A DNA stretch of 44,821 nucleotides from Lachnospiraceae bacterium (GTDB lineage Bacteria > Bacillota > Clostridia > Lachnospirales > Lachnospiraceae): the NCBI GenBank assembly GCA_910575605.1, contig CAJTEW010000025.1, forward strand, positions 1 through 44,821. Direction: 5' to 3'. Of this stretch, positions 1 through 8,867 are shown one piece after another; position 1 is the stretch's first letter, and every line of letters begins with the position of its first letter. The translations under genes and the position numbers were made by a program. The notes under the pieces were generated by a model, which saw nothing but the letters and a program-made list of their open reading frames with translations, was not told the origin of the DNA and did not search any database.

Positions 1-33
1 TAGAAAACATTTAACATGTGTAGCATAAGAATA

Positions 34-83
34 CTGCCAACCACAAAAATGTGATTGGCAGCTAAAATTTTTATTTTTTCCAC
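34..83 (+). terminator. Intrinsic terminator of an upstream gene outside the window
   Basis: CTGCCAA (34-40) pairs perfectly with TTGGCAG (55-61), and CAC (42-44) pairs with GTG (51-53) across one mismatch. A T-rich tract follows. This is a Rho-independent terminator, so the gene it ends lies left of position 1. Confidence 0.75.
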
Positions 84-117
84 TGTCTACTTGACAGGGA
101 GCGGTTCATTACGAAAC

Positions 118-137
118 AGCCAGTCGGCTTTTTTTAT
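118..137 (+). terminator. Short hairpin with T-run before parA
   Basis: AGCC-AGTC-GGCT followed by seven T. The stem has only four pairs, so it is a weak terminator or attenuator. It sits just before the TTACATAG leader hairpin, the same order seen at 18930-18977. Confidence 0.4.
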
Positions 138-150
138 TGCCATGAATCCT

Positions 151-183
151 TTACATAGCCACCTTGACAAAGTGGCTAAATCT
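151..183 (+). promoter_or_regulatory. TTACATAG-type leader hairpin before parA
   Basis: TTACA is followed by the perfect 7-bp stem TAGCCAC (156-162) / GTGGCTA (172-178), loop of nine, then AATCT. The parA ribosome site starts 12 nt after the stem. The same constant flanks with a different but still complementary stem occur before the primase gene (19869-19915) and before mazF (41726-41755). The compensatory differences point to a selected structure. Function unknown: translational control, mRNA stability or a protein-binding site are all possible. Confidence 0.6.
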
Positions 184-205
184 ATGCGAAAGGAGGACGC
201 ACCCT

Positions 206-1033
206 ATGTCAAATTGCAAAGTAATCGCTTTAACCAACCAGAAAGGCGGCGTTGGAAAGACCACCACGGCGGTCAATCTGGGCGTGGCTCTGGCACAGCA
301 GGGCAAAAAAGTTCTGCTCATTGATGCCGATGCACAGGCAAATTTAACCATGTCGCTCGGTTACAGCCGACCAGACGACTTGCCCGACACGCTCTCGACC
401 ATCATGCAGGACATCATTGATGATAAATCCGTCGATGTTTCCAGAAGCATCCTGCACCATGACGAGGGCGTTGACCTGCTCCCATCCAACATTGAACTGT
501 CGGGACTGGAAGTAAGGCTGATTAACGCCATAAGCCGTGAAAGCGTACTGAAAACCTGCATCAACGAGGTAAAAAAGAATTATGATACTGTCCTCATTGA
601 TTGTATGCCGAGCTTGGGGATGCTGACAATCAATGCGCTTGCGGCTGCTGACAGCGTGGTTATCCCGACACAGCCCCATTATCTTTCCGCCAAAGGATTA
701 GAGCTGTTGCTTCGCTCCGTATCAAAAGTCAAACGGCAAATCAATCCGCATCTGCGGATTGACGGCATCCTTATGACGATGGTAATGCCACGCACGAACA
801 TCTCTAAGGAAATCACGGCAACGGTGAAAAGTGCCTACGGGCAGAGGATTAAAGTATTCGATACGCAGATACCCCACTCCATCCGAGCCGTGGAAGCTAC
901 CGCAGAGGGCAAGAGCATTTTTGCCTACGACAAGGGCGGCAAGGTAGCCGCCGCTTACGAGCAGTTCGGAAAGGAGGTGGCGGAGCTTGGCGAAAAACAG
1001 AGGAAGCAAAATCGAGCTGACCGCATACGATGA
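206..1033 (+). CDS. parA: ParA/Soj-type partition ATPase
   Basis: Predicted 275-residue ParA-family P-loop ATPase, expected to act on the nucleoid with the ParB encoded just downstream. The deviant Walker A, KGGVGKTTT, lies at residues 13-21, followed by an LLIDADAQAN Walker A'-like segment and a VLIDCMPSLGML Walker B region. The ATG at 206 is chosen over an upstream ATG at 164 because AGGAGG (191-196) precedes it at good spacing and the conserved domain begins immediately after. The 3' end overlaps parB by 47 nt, which suggests translational coupling. In ICEs such a pair is thought to stabilise the excised circular form or regulate it; that role here is inference. Confidence 0.93.
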   Translation: MSNCKVIALTNQKGGVGKTTTAVNLGVALAQQGKKVLLIDADAQANLTMSLGYSRPDDLPDTLSTIMQDIIDDKSVDVSRSILHHDEGVDLLPSNIELSGLEVRLINAISRESVLKTCINEVKKNYDTVLIDCMPSLGMLTINALAAADSVVIPTQPHYLSAKGLELLLRSVSKVKRQINPHLRIDGILMTMVMPRTNISKEITATVKSAYGQRIKVFDTQIPHSIRAVEATAEGKSIFAYDKGGKVAAAYEQFGKEVAELGEKQRKQNRADRIR

Positions 1034-1922
1034 CCTCTTTGAAACAGACGAGAGCCGTGCGGAAGCGAATCTAAGCAAAATAAGGGAAATCCCGATTGCG
1101 GAGATTGATGAGTTTCCAGACCACCCGTTCAAGGTCTTGATGGACGAGGACATGGAGCAGCTTGTGGACAGCGTAAGGCGGAGCGGCGTAATGACCCCTG
1201 CCACAGTCCGCCAGAAAGAGGACGGGCGGTATGAGCTTATCAGCGGTCACAGGAGAAAAAAGGCTTGCGAGGTTGCAGGGCTTGAAACGCTCAAATGCGA
1301 GGTTAAGGAGCTGACCCGTGACGAAGCGATTATTGTCATGGTTGAGAGTAATCTCCAAAGGACTACTATCTTGCCGAGTGAGAAAGCCTTTGCGTATAAG
1401 ATGCGGCTTGAAGCTATGAACAGGCAGGGGCAAAGAAGTGATTTAACTTCCTGCCCAATGGGCAATAAGTTGACAAGTGCTTCAGAAGTATCAAAAGAGG
1501 TTGGAGATAGTGAAAGGCAAATTTTTCGCTTTATCCGTCTGACAGAGCTTGTACCCGAAATCCTGCAAATGGTTGATGAACGCCAGATTGCGTTCCGCCC
1601 TGCGGTGGAAATCTCCTATCTTTCAGAGGAACAGCAGTACACCCTGCTTGAAGCGATGGGCTATAACGATGCCACGCCCTCTCTTGCACAGGCTATCAAG
1701 ATGAAGAAGTTCATGCAGGAGGGAAAGCTCACGGATGAGGTTATCCAGAGCATCATGCAGGAGGAAAAGCCGAACCAGAAAGAGAAACCCGCCTTTAAGG
1801 ACGAGCGGATAACCAAGCTCATACCGAAATCCATCCCCAGAGGGCAGGAAACGGATTTTGTCGTAAAGGCGTTGGAGTTCTACAACCGCCACTTGCAGCG
1901 GAGCAAGGCTCACGAGAGGTAA
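987..1922 (+). CDS. parB: ParB-like partition protein
   Basis: Predicted 311-residue ParB/Spo0J-family protein, partner of ParA. The ParBc nuclease/CTPase-like fold is visible in the first 110 residues (IPIAEIDEFPDHPF, then SGVMTPATVR and ISGHRRKKA). A central HTH region follows, and a basic C-terminus. The start is a TTG at 987 with AAGGAGG (971-977) nine bases upstream; an ATG start would lose the conserved N-terminus. The gene begins inside parA. About 215 bases of noncoding sequence follow it and contain the terminator at 2067-2091. Confidence 0.9.
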   Translation: MAKNRGSKIELTAYDDLFETDESRAEANLSKIREIPIAEIDEFPDHPFKVLMDEDMEQLVDSVRRSGVMTPATVRQKEDGRYELISGHRRKKACEVAGLETLKCEVKELTRDEAIIVMVESNLQRTTILPSEKAFAYKMRLEAMNRQGQRSDLTSCPMGNKLTSASEVSKEVGDSERQIFRFIRLTELVPEILQMVDERQIAFRPAVEISYLSEEQQYTLLEAMGYNDATPSLAQAIKMKKFMQEGKLTDEVIQSIMQEEKPNQKEKPAFKDERITKLIPKSIPRGQETDFVVKALEFYNRHLQRSKAHER

Positions 1923-2066
1923 GGCAGGAAAAATAGGGATTTTGGAGATGGACGCCGAGGGGAAAGTCTGCCCTTTGGGAAACAGAAAAAATTTTTTGAC
2001 TTCCCCCTCTCCACACCTCTCCCCCTAGATACTGCCAGTAACTATCCGAGAAAAGAAATATTAAAA

Positions 2067-2091
2067 GCTGTCCAGATGGGCGGCTTTTTTT
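2067..2091 (+). terminator. Intrinsic terminator after parAB
   Basis: GCTGTCC (2067-2073), loop AGAT, GGGCGGC (2078-2084), then seven T. The 7-bp stem includes two G-T wobbles. It separates parAB from the adhesin gene. The rest of 1923-2138 shows no gene. Confidence 0.65.
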
Positions 2092-2138
2092 CTGCCAGAA
2101 AGTCAGCTATCAACATGAGAACGAACAGGAGGTAATGA

Positions 2139-5100
2139 ATGAAGATATGTAAATTATTGAGGAGAGCTGCGGCGTTTGCTTTAGCTGCGGTCACGGCACT
2201 GTCCGCCGTCCCTGCCACGACAGCGTTTGCGGCAGGCGACATCGGCACGATTTCCTTTACCCACACTTACGACGGCGCAGGGAACGCAATCAGATATAAT
2301 TCCAGTGCGAACATCGGCGGTCATACCGCAGGAGGGACGGGCGAATATAAGTACCGCATGTATGTGGACGGGGAAACGGCGTTCTGCCTTCAGCCAGGAG
2401 TGCCGCTGAAAACAGGAAATACGCTTGCAAAAGCGTCTTCCAACGCTTGGAACTCCCTTTCCGCAGAACAGAAAAAGGCGGTGGGGCTTGCCCTGCTTTA
2501 CGGCTATCAGGGCAACAGCGGGAATCTGTCTGGAAGCGATGACGAGAAATGGCTTGCCACCCAGACCCTTGTATGGGAGTTCGTCACGGGATGCCGCAAT
2601 TCTGCAAGCCCGTACAGCCAGACAAGCACGACCGTTTACAGCCTGCACTTTGGCTCGAACTATGCCAACAGCGGGGCGAGGGCGGCTTACGACCAGATTG
2701 TATCATTCATGACAAGGCACAGCACAATTCCGAGTTTTATGTCAGCAGGCAAGAAAGACATTACAAAGGAGCTTGCCTATAAGGACGGGAAATACAGCCT
2801 GACGCTGACGGATAAAAATAATTCCCTCTCCGAGTATTCCTTTACCAGCTCCGACAGCAATGTGAAAGTTTCCAAGTCTGGGAACAAGCTCACCATCACG
2901 TCAAAGAAAGCCATTGACGGCAAGGCGAGGATTACGGCGACAAGAAATAATACGCCGACGGTCAGCAGCGGGGCGATGATGATTGCCTATGGCGACCCGA
3001 ACTTGCAGGATGTCATTACAGGCGTGGAGAACGTGGACACCATGACGGCGTATATCAACGTGGAAACGCCGACAGGGACGGTCGCACTGAAAAAGACTTC
3101 CGAGGACGGCGTTGTCAGCGGGATTTCCTTTACCATCAAAGGCGACGGCTTCAACAAGACCGTAAAGACAGATAAAGACGGAAATATCACGGTGGAGGGC
3201 TTATTCCCCGGCACTTACACCGTCACGGAGCAGTCCATCGACCGCTATGAGCCGCAGAAAACCCAGACCGTGACGATTATCGGGGGAAAGACTTCTACGG
3301 TCACATTCAGCAATACTTTGAAGCGTGGCAGTCTGGAAGTCGTCAAAACATCCGAGGACAATCTTGTGGAGGGCGTGAAGTTCCACCTTTACGGCACTTC
3401 TTTAAGCGGATTGGCGGTGGATGAATACGCCGTGACCGATAAGAACGGGCTGGCAAAGTTTGAGAATGTCCTTATCAGCGGCAGCACGCCGTACACCCTT
3501 GAGGAAGTGGACACGGCTATCCGCTACGTTGTCCCCGCATCCCAGACCGCCCCGATTGAGTGGAAAAAGGTCACAAAACGCAGTTTTACCAACATCTTAA
3601 AGAAATTCAATGTCACGGTATTAAAGACCGACATGGAAACGGGGAAGAAGCCGCAGGGCGACGCTTCCCTTGCAGGTGCGGTTTACGGCATCTATCAGGG
3701 CGAGGAATTAGTTGACACTTATACCACCGATGAAAACGGGCAGTTCACAACGAAGTATTATATCTGCGGGAACGATTGGAGCATCCGTGAGATTACCCCG
3801 TCCGAGGGCTATCTTTTAGATACTACAATCCACCATGTAGGGGCAGAGCCAGAGCTTTACACCGTGGAATATAACTCTGCCAAGAACGACGTAAACGAGC
3901 AGGTCATCAAGGGGAACATCGCCATCATCAAGCACACCGACAACGGCGAAACCCAGATTGAAACGCCAGAGGAGGGGGCTGTCTTTGAGGTGTATCTAAA
4001 ATCCGCAGGCAGCTTCGATGCGGCGGAGGAAACCGAGCGTGACACGCTTATCTGCGATGAAAACGGCTTTGCCCAGACAAAGGATATGCCGTATGGCATC
4101 TACACCGTACACCAGACCTCTGGATGGGACGGGCGGGAACTGATGAAAGACTTTGACGTGTTCATCTGCAAGGACAGCCAGACCTACCGCTACCTTATCA
4201 ACAACGCCAACTTTGAGAGCTATATCAAAATCGTTAAGAAAGACGTGGAAACGGGCAAGGTCATCCCCTATGCAGGCGCAGGCTTCCAGATTTACGACCC
4301 GAACGGCGAGCTTGTGACGATGACGTTCACTTATCCAGAAGTAACGGAGATTGACACGTTCTACACCACGGCGGACGGCGGGCTTATCACGCCGCAGACC
4401 TTAGAGTACGGCAAGGGATATTCGCTTGTGGAAGTGCAAGCCCCATACGGCTATGTTTTAGACTCCGAGCCAGTCTATTTTGACGTGGAGCAGGAAAACT
4501 CCGAGGAAGAAAGCGGCGTCACCATTGTAAAGGTGGAACGCTCCAACATGGCGCAGAAAGGGAAAATCACGGTAGCTAAGTCTGGCGAGGTGTTCAGCAG
4601 GGTATCGGGAAACAAGGGATTATACCAGCCAATTTTTGCCGTTGATAATTTAGAGGGTGCGGTCTATGAGATTACCGCAGCCGAGGACATCATCACAACC
4701 GATGGAACAGTTAGAGCAGAGAAAGACGAAGTCGTAGATACGCTTACCACTGGCGAGGATGGAACGGCAGAATCTAAGGAGCTTTATCTCGGAAAGTATG
4801 AGGTAAAGGAAGTGACTGCCCCGTATGGCATGGTATTAAACGGTGAAATCCATGCCGTGGAGCTTGTGTATGCAGGGCAGGAAATCGAAGTGACGGAAAC
4901 AGGCACGGAGTTTTACAATGAGCGTCAGCGTGTGGAAATCGACATCAATAAAACCCTTGAAGTGGATGAAGCATACGGCGTAGGAAACAACGGGGAAATT
5001 AAAGACGTTACGTTCGGTCTGTATGCCGCCGAGGAGCTGACCGCAGCCGACGGCTCTGTTATCCCTGCCGACGGACTGATTGAGGTTATTTTTCTTGACG

Positions 5101-6287
5101 AGAACGGTCACGGAAAGGCAATCAGTGATTTGCCGATGGGCAGCTATTATGTGCAAGAAATATCAACAAACGCCGCTTACCTTGTCAGCGACGAGAAATA
5201 CCCTGTTGACTTTGAGTACGCAGGGCAGGAAACCGCCGTTGTGAATATCACGGCAAATGAGGGCGGAGCCATTGAAAACGAACTGATTTACGGCTCTGTC
5301 AGCGGCAAAAAGTCCAATGAGGACGGCGAGGACTTGGGCGGTGCTTTAATCGGCATCTTCCAGACGGGGACAACGGAATATACAAAGGAAAATGCGATTG
5401 CAACTGCCACATCCGAGGATGACGGCAGTTTTTCTTTTGAGGAAGTTCCGTATGGCACATGGGTAATCCGTGAAATCGAAAGCCCGAAAGGATATGTACT
5501 CTCCGAGGAAGAAATCAGCGTGACAATCGGCGAAGTAGACGAAGTTGTGGAAATCGAGCTTGTAAATTATTTCATCAAAGGCAATCTCTCTCTGACTAAG
5601 GTAGACAAGGACTATCCAGACAACAAGCTCACAGGTGCGGTATTCGAGGTCTACTCTGATGCCAACGGCGACGGGAAACTGGACAAGAAAGACGAGCTGC
5701 TCGGCGAGATGGGCGAGGTGGAGAAAGGCGTATACCAGATGAACGACCTCAGATACGGCAAGTACCTTGTCCGTGAGAAAACCGCCCCGACAGGCTTCGT
5801 ACTGGATGAGAACGTCTATCCCGTATCCATCGAGGAAAACGGCAAGACCTACAACGTGGAAAATGAAGCGGGCAAAGGCTTCTTGAATGAAGCCCAGAAA
5901 GGCTCTCTTAAAATCGTCAAGACATCCTCTGACGGCAGGGTGGAGGGCTTCTCTTTCCGTGTCATCGGCAAGGATTACGACCAGACATTCAAGACGGACA
6001 AAAACGGCGAAATCATCATTGATGGCTTGCGTATCGGCGAATACACCGTGTCCGAGGTCAGTGACAAGGCATCCTATGGCTATATCCTGCCCGCCGACCA
6101 GAAAGTGACCATCAAGACGGACGAAACGGCAACCGTAACCATGCACAACGAGCTGCGTGACACACCGAAAACAGGCGATGATTTTAATCTCGGCTTGTGG
6201 GTGAGCCTTGCGGCGGCATTTACAGCCGGTGCGGGAATCTTCGGGTTTGCAGGCTACCAGTGCGGAAGAAAGAAAAAGGAGGACTAA
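2139..6287 (+). CDS. Giant thioester/CnaB-repeat cell-wall-anchored adhesin
   Basis: 1382 residues. A Sec signal peptide occupies residues 1-32 (basic start, hydrophobic core, cleavage near AFAA). An N-terminal thioester (TQXA-type) domain follows: FCLQPG gives Cys83 and TQTLVWEF gives Gln142, the residues expected to form an internal Cys-Gln thioester. About ten SpaA/CnaB repeats cover roughly residues 310-1340, each opening with a motif such as GSLEVVKTSED or GNLSLTKVDK. The C-terminus has a TPKTG sorting motif (1342-1346), a hydrophobic span and a KKK tail. Thioester adhesins bind surfaces covalently; in an ICE this probably assists mating contact (inference). AGGAGG (2127-2132) supports the ATG at 2139. 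The class B sortase at 30985 is the likely anchoring enzyme. Confidence 0.92.
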   Translation: MKICKLLRRAAAFALAAVTALSAVPATTAFAAGDIGTISFTHTYDGAGNAIRYNSSANIGGHTAGGTGEYKYRMYVDGETAFCLQPGVPLKTGNTLAKASSNAWNSLSAEQKKAVGLALLYGYQGNSGNLSGSDDEKWLATQTLVWEFVTGCRNSASPYSQTSTTVYSLHFGSNYANSGARAAYDQIVSFMTRHSTIPSFMSAGKKDITKELAYKDGKYSLTLTDKNNSLSEYSFTSSDSNVKVSKSGNKLTITSKKAIDGKARITATRNNTPTVSSGAMMIAYGDPNLQDVITGVENVDTMTAYINVETPTGTVALKKTSEDGVVSGISFTIKGDGFNKTVKTDKDGNITVEGLFPGTYTVTEQSIDRYEPQKTQTVTIIGGKTSTVTFSNTLKRGSLEVVKTSEDNLVEGVKFHLYGTSLSGLAVDEYAVTDKNGLAKFENVLISGSTPYTLEEVDTAIRYVVPASQTAPIEWKKVTKRSFTNILKKFNVTVLKTDMETGKKPQGDASLAGAVYGIYQGEELVDTYTTDENGQFTTKYYICGNDWSIREITPSEGYLLDTTIHHVGAEPELYTVEYNSAKNDVNEQVIKGNIAIIKHTDNGETQIETPEEGAVFEVYLKSAGSFDAAEETERDTLICDENGFAQTKDMPYGIYTVHQTSGWDGRELMKDFDVFICKDSQTYRYLINNANFESYIKIVKKDVETGKVIPYAGAGFQIYDPNGELVTMTFTYPEVTEIDTFYTTADGGLITPQTLEYGKGYSLVEVQAPYGYVLDSEPVYFDVEQENSEEESGVTIVKVERSNMAQKGKITVAKSGEVFSRVSGNKGLYQPIFAVDNLEGAVYEITAAEDIITTDGTVRAEKDEVVDTLTTGEDGTAESKELYLGKYEVKEVTAPYGMVLNGEIHAVELVYAGQEIEVTETGTEFYNERQRVEIDINKTLEVDEAYGVGNNGEIKDVTFGLYAAEELTAADGSVIPADGLIEVIFLDENGHGKAISDLPMGSYYVQEISTNAAYLVSDEKYPVDFEYAGQETAVVNITANEGGAIENELIYGSVSGKKSNEDGEDLGGALIGIFQTGTTEYTKENAIATATSEDDGSFSFEEVPYGTWVIREIESPKGYVLSEEEISVTIGEVDEVVEIELVNYFIKGNLSLTKVDKDYPDNKLTGAVFEVYSDANGDGKLDKKDELLGEMGEVEKGVYQMNDLRYGKYLVREKTAPTGFVLDENVYPVSIEENGKTYNVENEAGKGFLNEAQKGSLKIVKTSSDGRVEGFSFRVIGKDYDQTFKTDKNGEIIIDGLRIGEYTVSEVSDKASYGYILPADQKVTIKTDETATVTMHNELRDTPKTGDDFNLGLWVSLAAAFTAGAGIFGFAGYQCGRKKKED

Positions 6288-6292
6288 GCAGG

Positions 6293-6379
6293 ATGAGGGG
6301 AAAGACAATCATTGCCATTGTACTTGTGGCGTTTATCGGCGGTGCGGCTGCGTGGCTGCATCTCCGCAGGAAGAAATAA
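6293..6379 (+). CDS. 28-residue single-span membrane protein
   Basis: A short gene directly after the adhesin, with AAGGAGG at 6276-6282. The product is one hydrophobic helix (IIAIVLVAFIGGAAAW) between a basic N-terminus and a C-terminal RRKK. It may help place or sort the adhesin, but that is inferred only from position. No family recognised. Confidence 0.55.
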   Translation: MRGKTIIAIVLVAFIGGAAAWLHLRRKK

Positions 6380-6449
6380 ATCAAAGCAGATATTATGTGG
6401 ATTGGGGCGGTTCAGAATAACCGTCCTCTTTCCATGTATGGAGGTAATT

Positions 6450-6755
6450 ATGGACAGTCTGAAAACCATTGAGGGCAAAGTCAGAGCCGTCCTGCAAGAG
6501 AATGAGGACGCCAGAAATGACGACATGGTGCTGTATCTTGCCCTCTGCAACCTTTATTTGAAAGATGCGGGGGCTATGCCGCTTGCCCAGATACTTTTGA
6601 ACCATAAGGAGCTTGGCTTGCCGAGCTTTGAGAGCGTGGGCAGGACACGCCGAAAGTTGCAGGAGAAATGCCCAGAGCTTTTAGGGAGCGTGCGGATGCA
6701 GAAAATCAGAGCCAAAGGGGAAAAGGCATACCGCAGATATGCCAAAGAATCGTGA
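6450..6755 (+). CDS. Conserved ICE accessory protein, 101 aa
   Basis: I do not recognise a named function. The ATG at 6450 has GGAGG at 6440-6444 and opens the packed accessory operon. The protein is soluble, mostly helical and basic at its C-terminus (RRKLQEKCPELL, then KIRAKGEKAYRRYAK), which fits a nucleic-acid-binding or wHTH-like regulator, although no HTH is certain. Upstream, 6394-6424 has a wobble-rich hairpin (GGGGCGGTT / AACCGTCCT) of unclear role. Confidence 0.7.
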   Translation: MDSLKTIEGKVRAVLQENEDARNDDMVLYLALCNLYLKDAGAMPLAQILLNHKELGLPSFESVGRTRRKLQEKCPELLGSVRMQKIRAKGEKAYRRYAKES

Positions 6756-6763
6756 GGTGAAAG

Positions 6764-7084
6764 ATGCAGGATAAGTCTTTTGAATACGGCGGGCATCATT
6801 TTATCCCAGAGCGGCAGTTTACAAAGCGGGAAGATGATTTTTTTAAGATTACCCGCAGATTAAAGACAGATAGGGAACTTGGCTTTTTTGCCGCCGACTA
6901 TTACGGCAGGGGAAGCCAGAAATTCCCTTACTCTTACGATGATTTTTACGCTGCGTCCACGGACAGGAAGTGCGATATTTTCCGCTGCGTGGAGAACGGC
7001 AGGCTGTACGTCCCCTGCCAGTATGAATTGCAGCAGTATATGGACGAAAAACAAAAAGAGAGGAGGAACGCCTATGAACGGTGA
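6764..7084 (+). CDS. Hypothetical ICE protein, 106 aa
   Basis: A soluble protein of unknown function, nine bases after the previous gene, with a GAGGTG ribosome site. It is rich in aromatic residues (FGY and YDD clusters) and contains a DRKCDIFRC segment and a VPCQYELQQYMDEKQKERR tail. The gene order resembles accessory operons of Tn1549-like elements. Its end overlaps the next gene by 11 nt, consistent with coupling. Confidence 0.7.
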   Translation: MQDKSFEYGGHHFIPERQFTKREDDFFKITRRLKTDRELGFFAADYYGRGSQKFPYSYDDFYAASTDRKCDIFRCVENGRLYVPCQYELQQYMDEKQKERRNAYER

Positions 7085-7349
7085 AACACGCTCCAATCAG
7101 GGCTATGAAATCATAGAAAGCTGCACTATCGGGAACACGGAGCTTGTCATCGGGCATCACCCGAAAGCCCCGAACCCTTATGTATGCTGGTACTGCAAGG
7201 GCGGCGACAACTACTATTGGGGCTGCTACTGCAACACCCTTGAAGCGGCGAGGGATAAGCTGAACGAACGCTACCAGTCGGAGTGCCAGATGCCATATAA
7301 CCAACAGCACGATAAAAAGGCGAAGCAGCACGATGGGCGAGAGCGGTAA
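7074..7349 (+). CDS. Hypothetical Cys/Trp-rich protein, 91 aa
   Basis: The ATG at 7074 has AGGAGG just upstream. The N-terminus (GYEIIESCTIGNTELVIG) resembles that of the gene at 7481 (SYEVTQSIHIGKKEVVFG), so the two probably share a small module. The middle is Cys- and Trp-rich (YVCWYCKGGDNYYWGCYC). Function unknown. It overlaps both flanking genes. Confidence 0.7.
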   Translation: MNGETRSNQGYEIIESCTIGNTELVIGHHPKAPNPYVCWYCKGGDNYYWGCYCNTLEAARDKLNERYQSECQMPYNQQHDKKAKQHDGRER

Positions 7350-7491
7350 GGAAAAGAAATATGACTGCACGGACTGTCCTTACCCCCGATATAAGGACAG
7401 CCGTGTTATCTTCTGCGACGTCTGCATCCGAAAGGTTTTGGACTGGCAGAGGGAGAAAAAGCAAAGAAAGGAGAAGCCCGATGGAGAATGA
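7333..7491 (+). CDS. 52-residue Cys4 zinc-ribbon-like protein
   Basis: A short gene bridging its neighbours: it overlaps the previous gene by 17 nt and the next by 11 nt. The product has CTDC at residues 12-15 and CDVC at 28-31, spaced as in a small zinc-binding knuckle, followed by a basic helix (VLDWQREKKQRKEK). The ribosome site is weak, so expression would rely on coupling. It could bind nucleic acid, but the function is not known. Confidence 0.55.
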   Translation: MGESGKEKKYDCTDCPYPRYKDSRVIFCDVCIRKVLDWQREKKQRKEKPDGE

Positions 7492-8086
7492 AGAAAAACG
7501 GATGATTAGCTCCTACGAGGTCACGCAGAGCATCCACATCGGCAAAAAGGAAGTCGTGTTCGGCATAGATGAGAAAGAGGAATACCCGTATCTTGTCTGC
7601 TGCTGCACTTACGACAACCCGCTGTCCGCAGAATGGGTGACGGATGCGGTCGGCTCTGACGACTATCTGGAAGCCATGCAGATGTTTACCGACAGGGTGC
7701 AGGAACAGATAGGGAGTGTAAGAGCCGAGCAGGAACAGTTCAAGTTTGACATGACCCCGTTTACCATAGACGACTGCATCCCAGACGACAAATGCGGCAG
7801 CATTGTGGGAAAGGTCGTCGTCATCAATGCGGAGGTCAACCGCCATGAGTACAGGCATTCTGCCTACCAGCTTGTACTGGCAGACGGCGGTCATGGTGCT
7901 TTGGGCGGCAGGGGGCAGGCGGTGTTCGGCACTTCCCTTGCGGACGGCAAGCACGCCCGATGGGAAAGGTATGATGTGCTTGGGGAAATCAAGCCAGAGA
8001 AGATGCCCGACTGGGCAAAGGAAGCACTCGCAAAAATCCAGTCACAGGAAAAGGCGAAAAAATCAAAGAGCAGGGAGGAACGCTGA
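7481..8086 (+). CDS. Hypothetical conserved ICE protein, 201 aa
   Basis: The ATG at 7481 follows AAGGAGAAG. The N-terminal 70 residues resemble the 7074 product (a paralogous module). The C-terminal half has a GKVVVINAEVNRHEY segment, a Gly-rich GGHGALGGRGQAVFG stretch and a DVLGEIKPEKMPDWA segment, followed by a Lys-rich tail. No enzymatic motif is evident. Its stop overlaps the next start (TGATG). Confidence 0.7.
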   Translation: MENEEKRMISSYEVTQSIHIGKKEVVFGIDEKEEYPYLVCCCTYDNPLSAEWVTDAVGSDDYLEAMQMFTDRVQEQIGSVRAEQEQFKFDMTPFTIDDCIPDDKCGSIVGKVVVINAEVNRHEYRHSAYQLVLADGGHGALGGRGQAVFGTSLADGKHARWERYDVLGEIKPEKMPDWAKEALAKIQSQEKAKKSKSREER

Positions 8087-8634
8087 TGGAGATACGGGCT
8101 TTGACACAATCCGAACAGAAATACACCTATGCCCAGAGTATGCAGCTTGAGGGGCAGACGGGGTGCATCGGTCATCTCCGTGGGGACTTTGGCGGCTCTG
8201 GGAACGAGTTTCATACCGATTGGTCTGACACAAGGGAACAGTGGAAAACCGATGAATTTAAGGCAGGGCTTGCCGATGTAATCAACGCCCTGCGTGAAGA
8301 TAAGGGGCTTCTGCACAGCCGCCGTGATATGTCGTCGGCTGCAAGGCAATCCCCCGATGCCGCCTTTATGGGGAATTACTGTACTGAGTACGGCTTCCGT
8401 GTAGATACTGACAAACACGCTTTCCTGCTCCGCTGCAACCCGACAAAGGGCGACTATAACTTTTACTGCTACTGCTATGTGAAAGAATGGCTCGATAAGC
8501 ATATATCCAGAGCGGAACAGGGAATCCACTTTATAGATCCCCATTACAAAGAGCTGTTCCGCATCCCCGATGGCGGGAAAATCATCTATATCACAAAAAA
8601 GAATAAGTCCATAGCCTGTTTTGATTGGCTATAA
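8086..8634 (+). CDS. Hypothetical conserved ICE protein, 182 aa
   Basis: It starts within the preceding stop (TGATG). Visible features are an N-terminal TYAQSMQLEGQTGCIGHLRGDFG segment, a variable middle, and a Cys/Tyr-rich part (FLLRCNPTKGDYNFYCYCY). The protein is soluble with no signal peptide or membrane span. The N-terminal block is typical of Tn1549-like accessory genes as I remember them, but I cannot give it a function. Confidence 0.68.
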   Translation: MEIRALTQSEQKYTYAQSMQLEGQTGCIGHLRGDFGGSGNEFHTDWSDTREQWKTDEFKAGLADVINALREDKGLLHSRRDMSSAARQSPDAAFMGNYCTEYGFRVDTDKHAFLLRCNPTKGDYNFYCYCYVKEWLDKHISRAEQGIHFIDPHYKELFRIPDGGKIIYITKKNKSIACFDWL

Positions 8635-8660
8635 ACTTATTATACGAGGAGGTATGGGAT

Positions 8661-8867
8661 ATGGCAGTCAACCCAAAAGCCATAAGAACCTTAAACAAGG
8701 TTCTGGACGCAGGCTTTACCGAAGAAAAAGCCATCGCCGCCATGACGATGGACGACATTCTCTCCATGCAGGGCATCACAGTGGCGGACATCACGCTCAT
8801 CAACGAGCTGCAAAAGAGCATCAAGGGGAACAAGGTTATCTCCTTTCTGGGAGGTGGCATGGAATGA
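8661..8867 (+). CDS. Hypothetical helical protein, 68 aa
   Basis: The ATG at 8661 has GAGGAGG at 8646-8652. The product is predicted all-helical, with UBA-like spacing (NKVLDAGFTEEKAIAAMTMDDIL, then GITVADITLINELQKSI). It may be a small protein-interaction module. Its stop overlaps the next start (ATGA), so the two are co-translated. No named family is assigned. Confidence 0.68.
   Translation: MAVNPKAIRTLNKVLDAGFTEEKAIAAMTMDDILSMQGITVADITLINELQKSIKGNKVISFLGGGME

Noticed and set aside
91-119. TTGACA as a promoter for parA
   Set aside because: A good -35, but no acceptable -10 at 16-18 bases downstream.
1996-2031. TTGACT promoter for the adhesin gene
   Set aside because: The nearest -10-like TAGATA is 24 bases away, too far for a sigma-70 promoter.
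5346-6308. 320-codon reverse-strand ORF inside the adhesin gene
   Set aside because: An antisense shadow of a repeat-rich GC-biased gene; no ribosome site, and the forward frame has a full domain structure.
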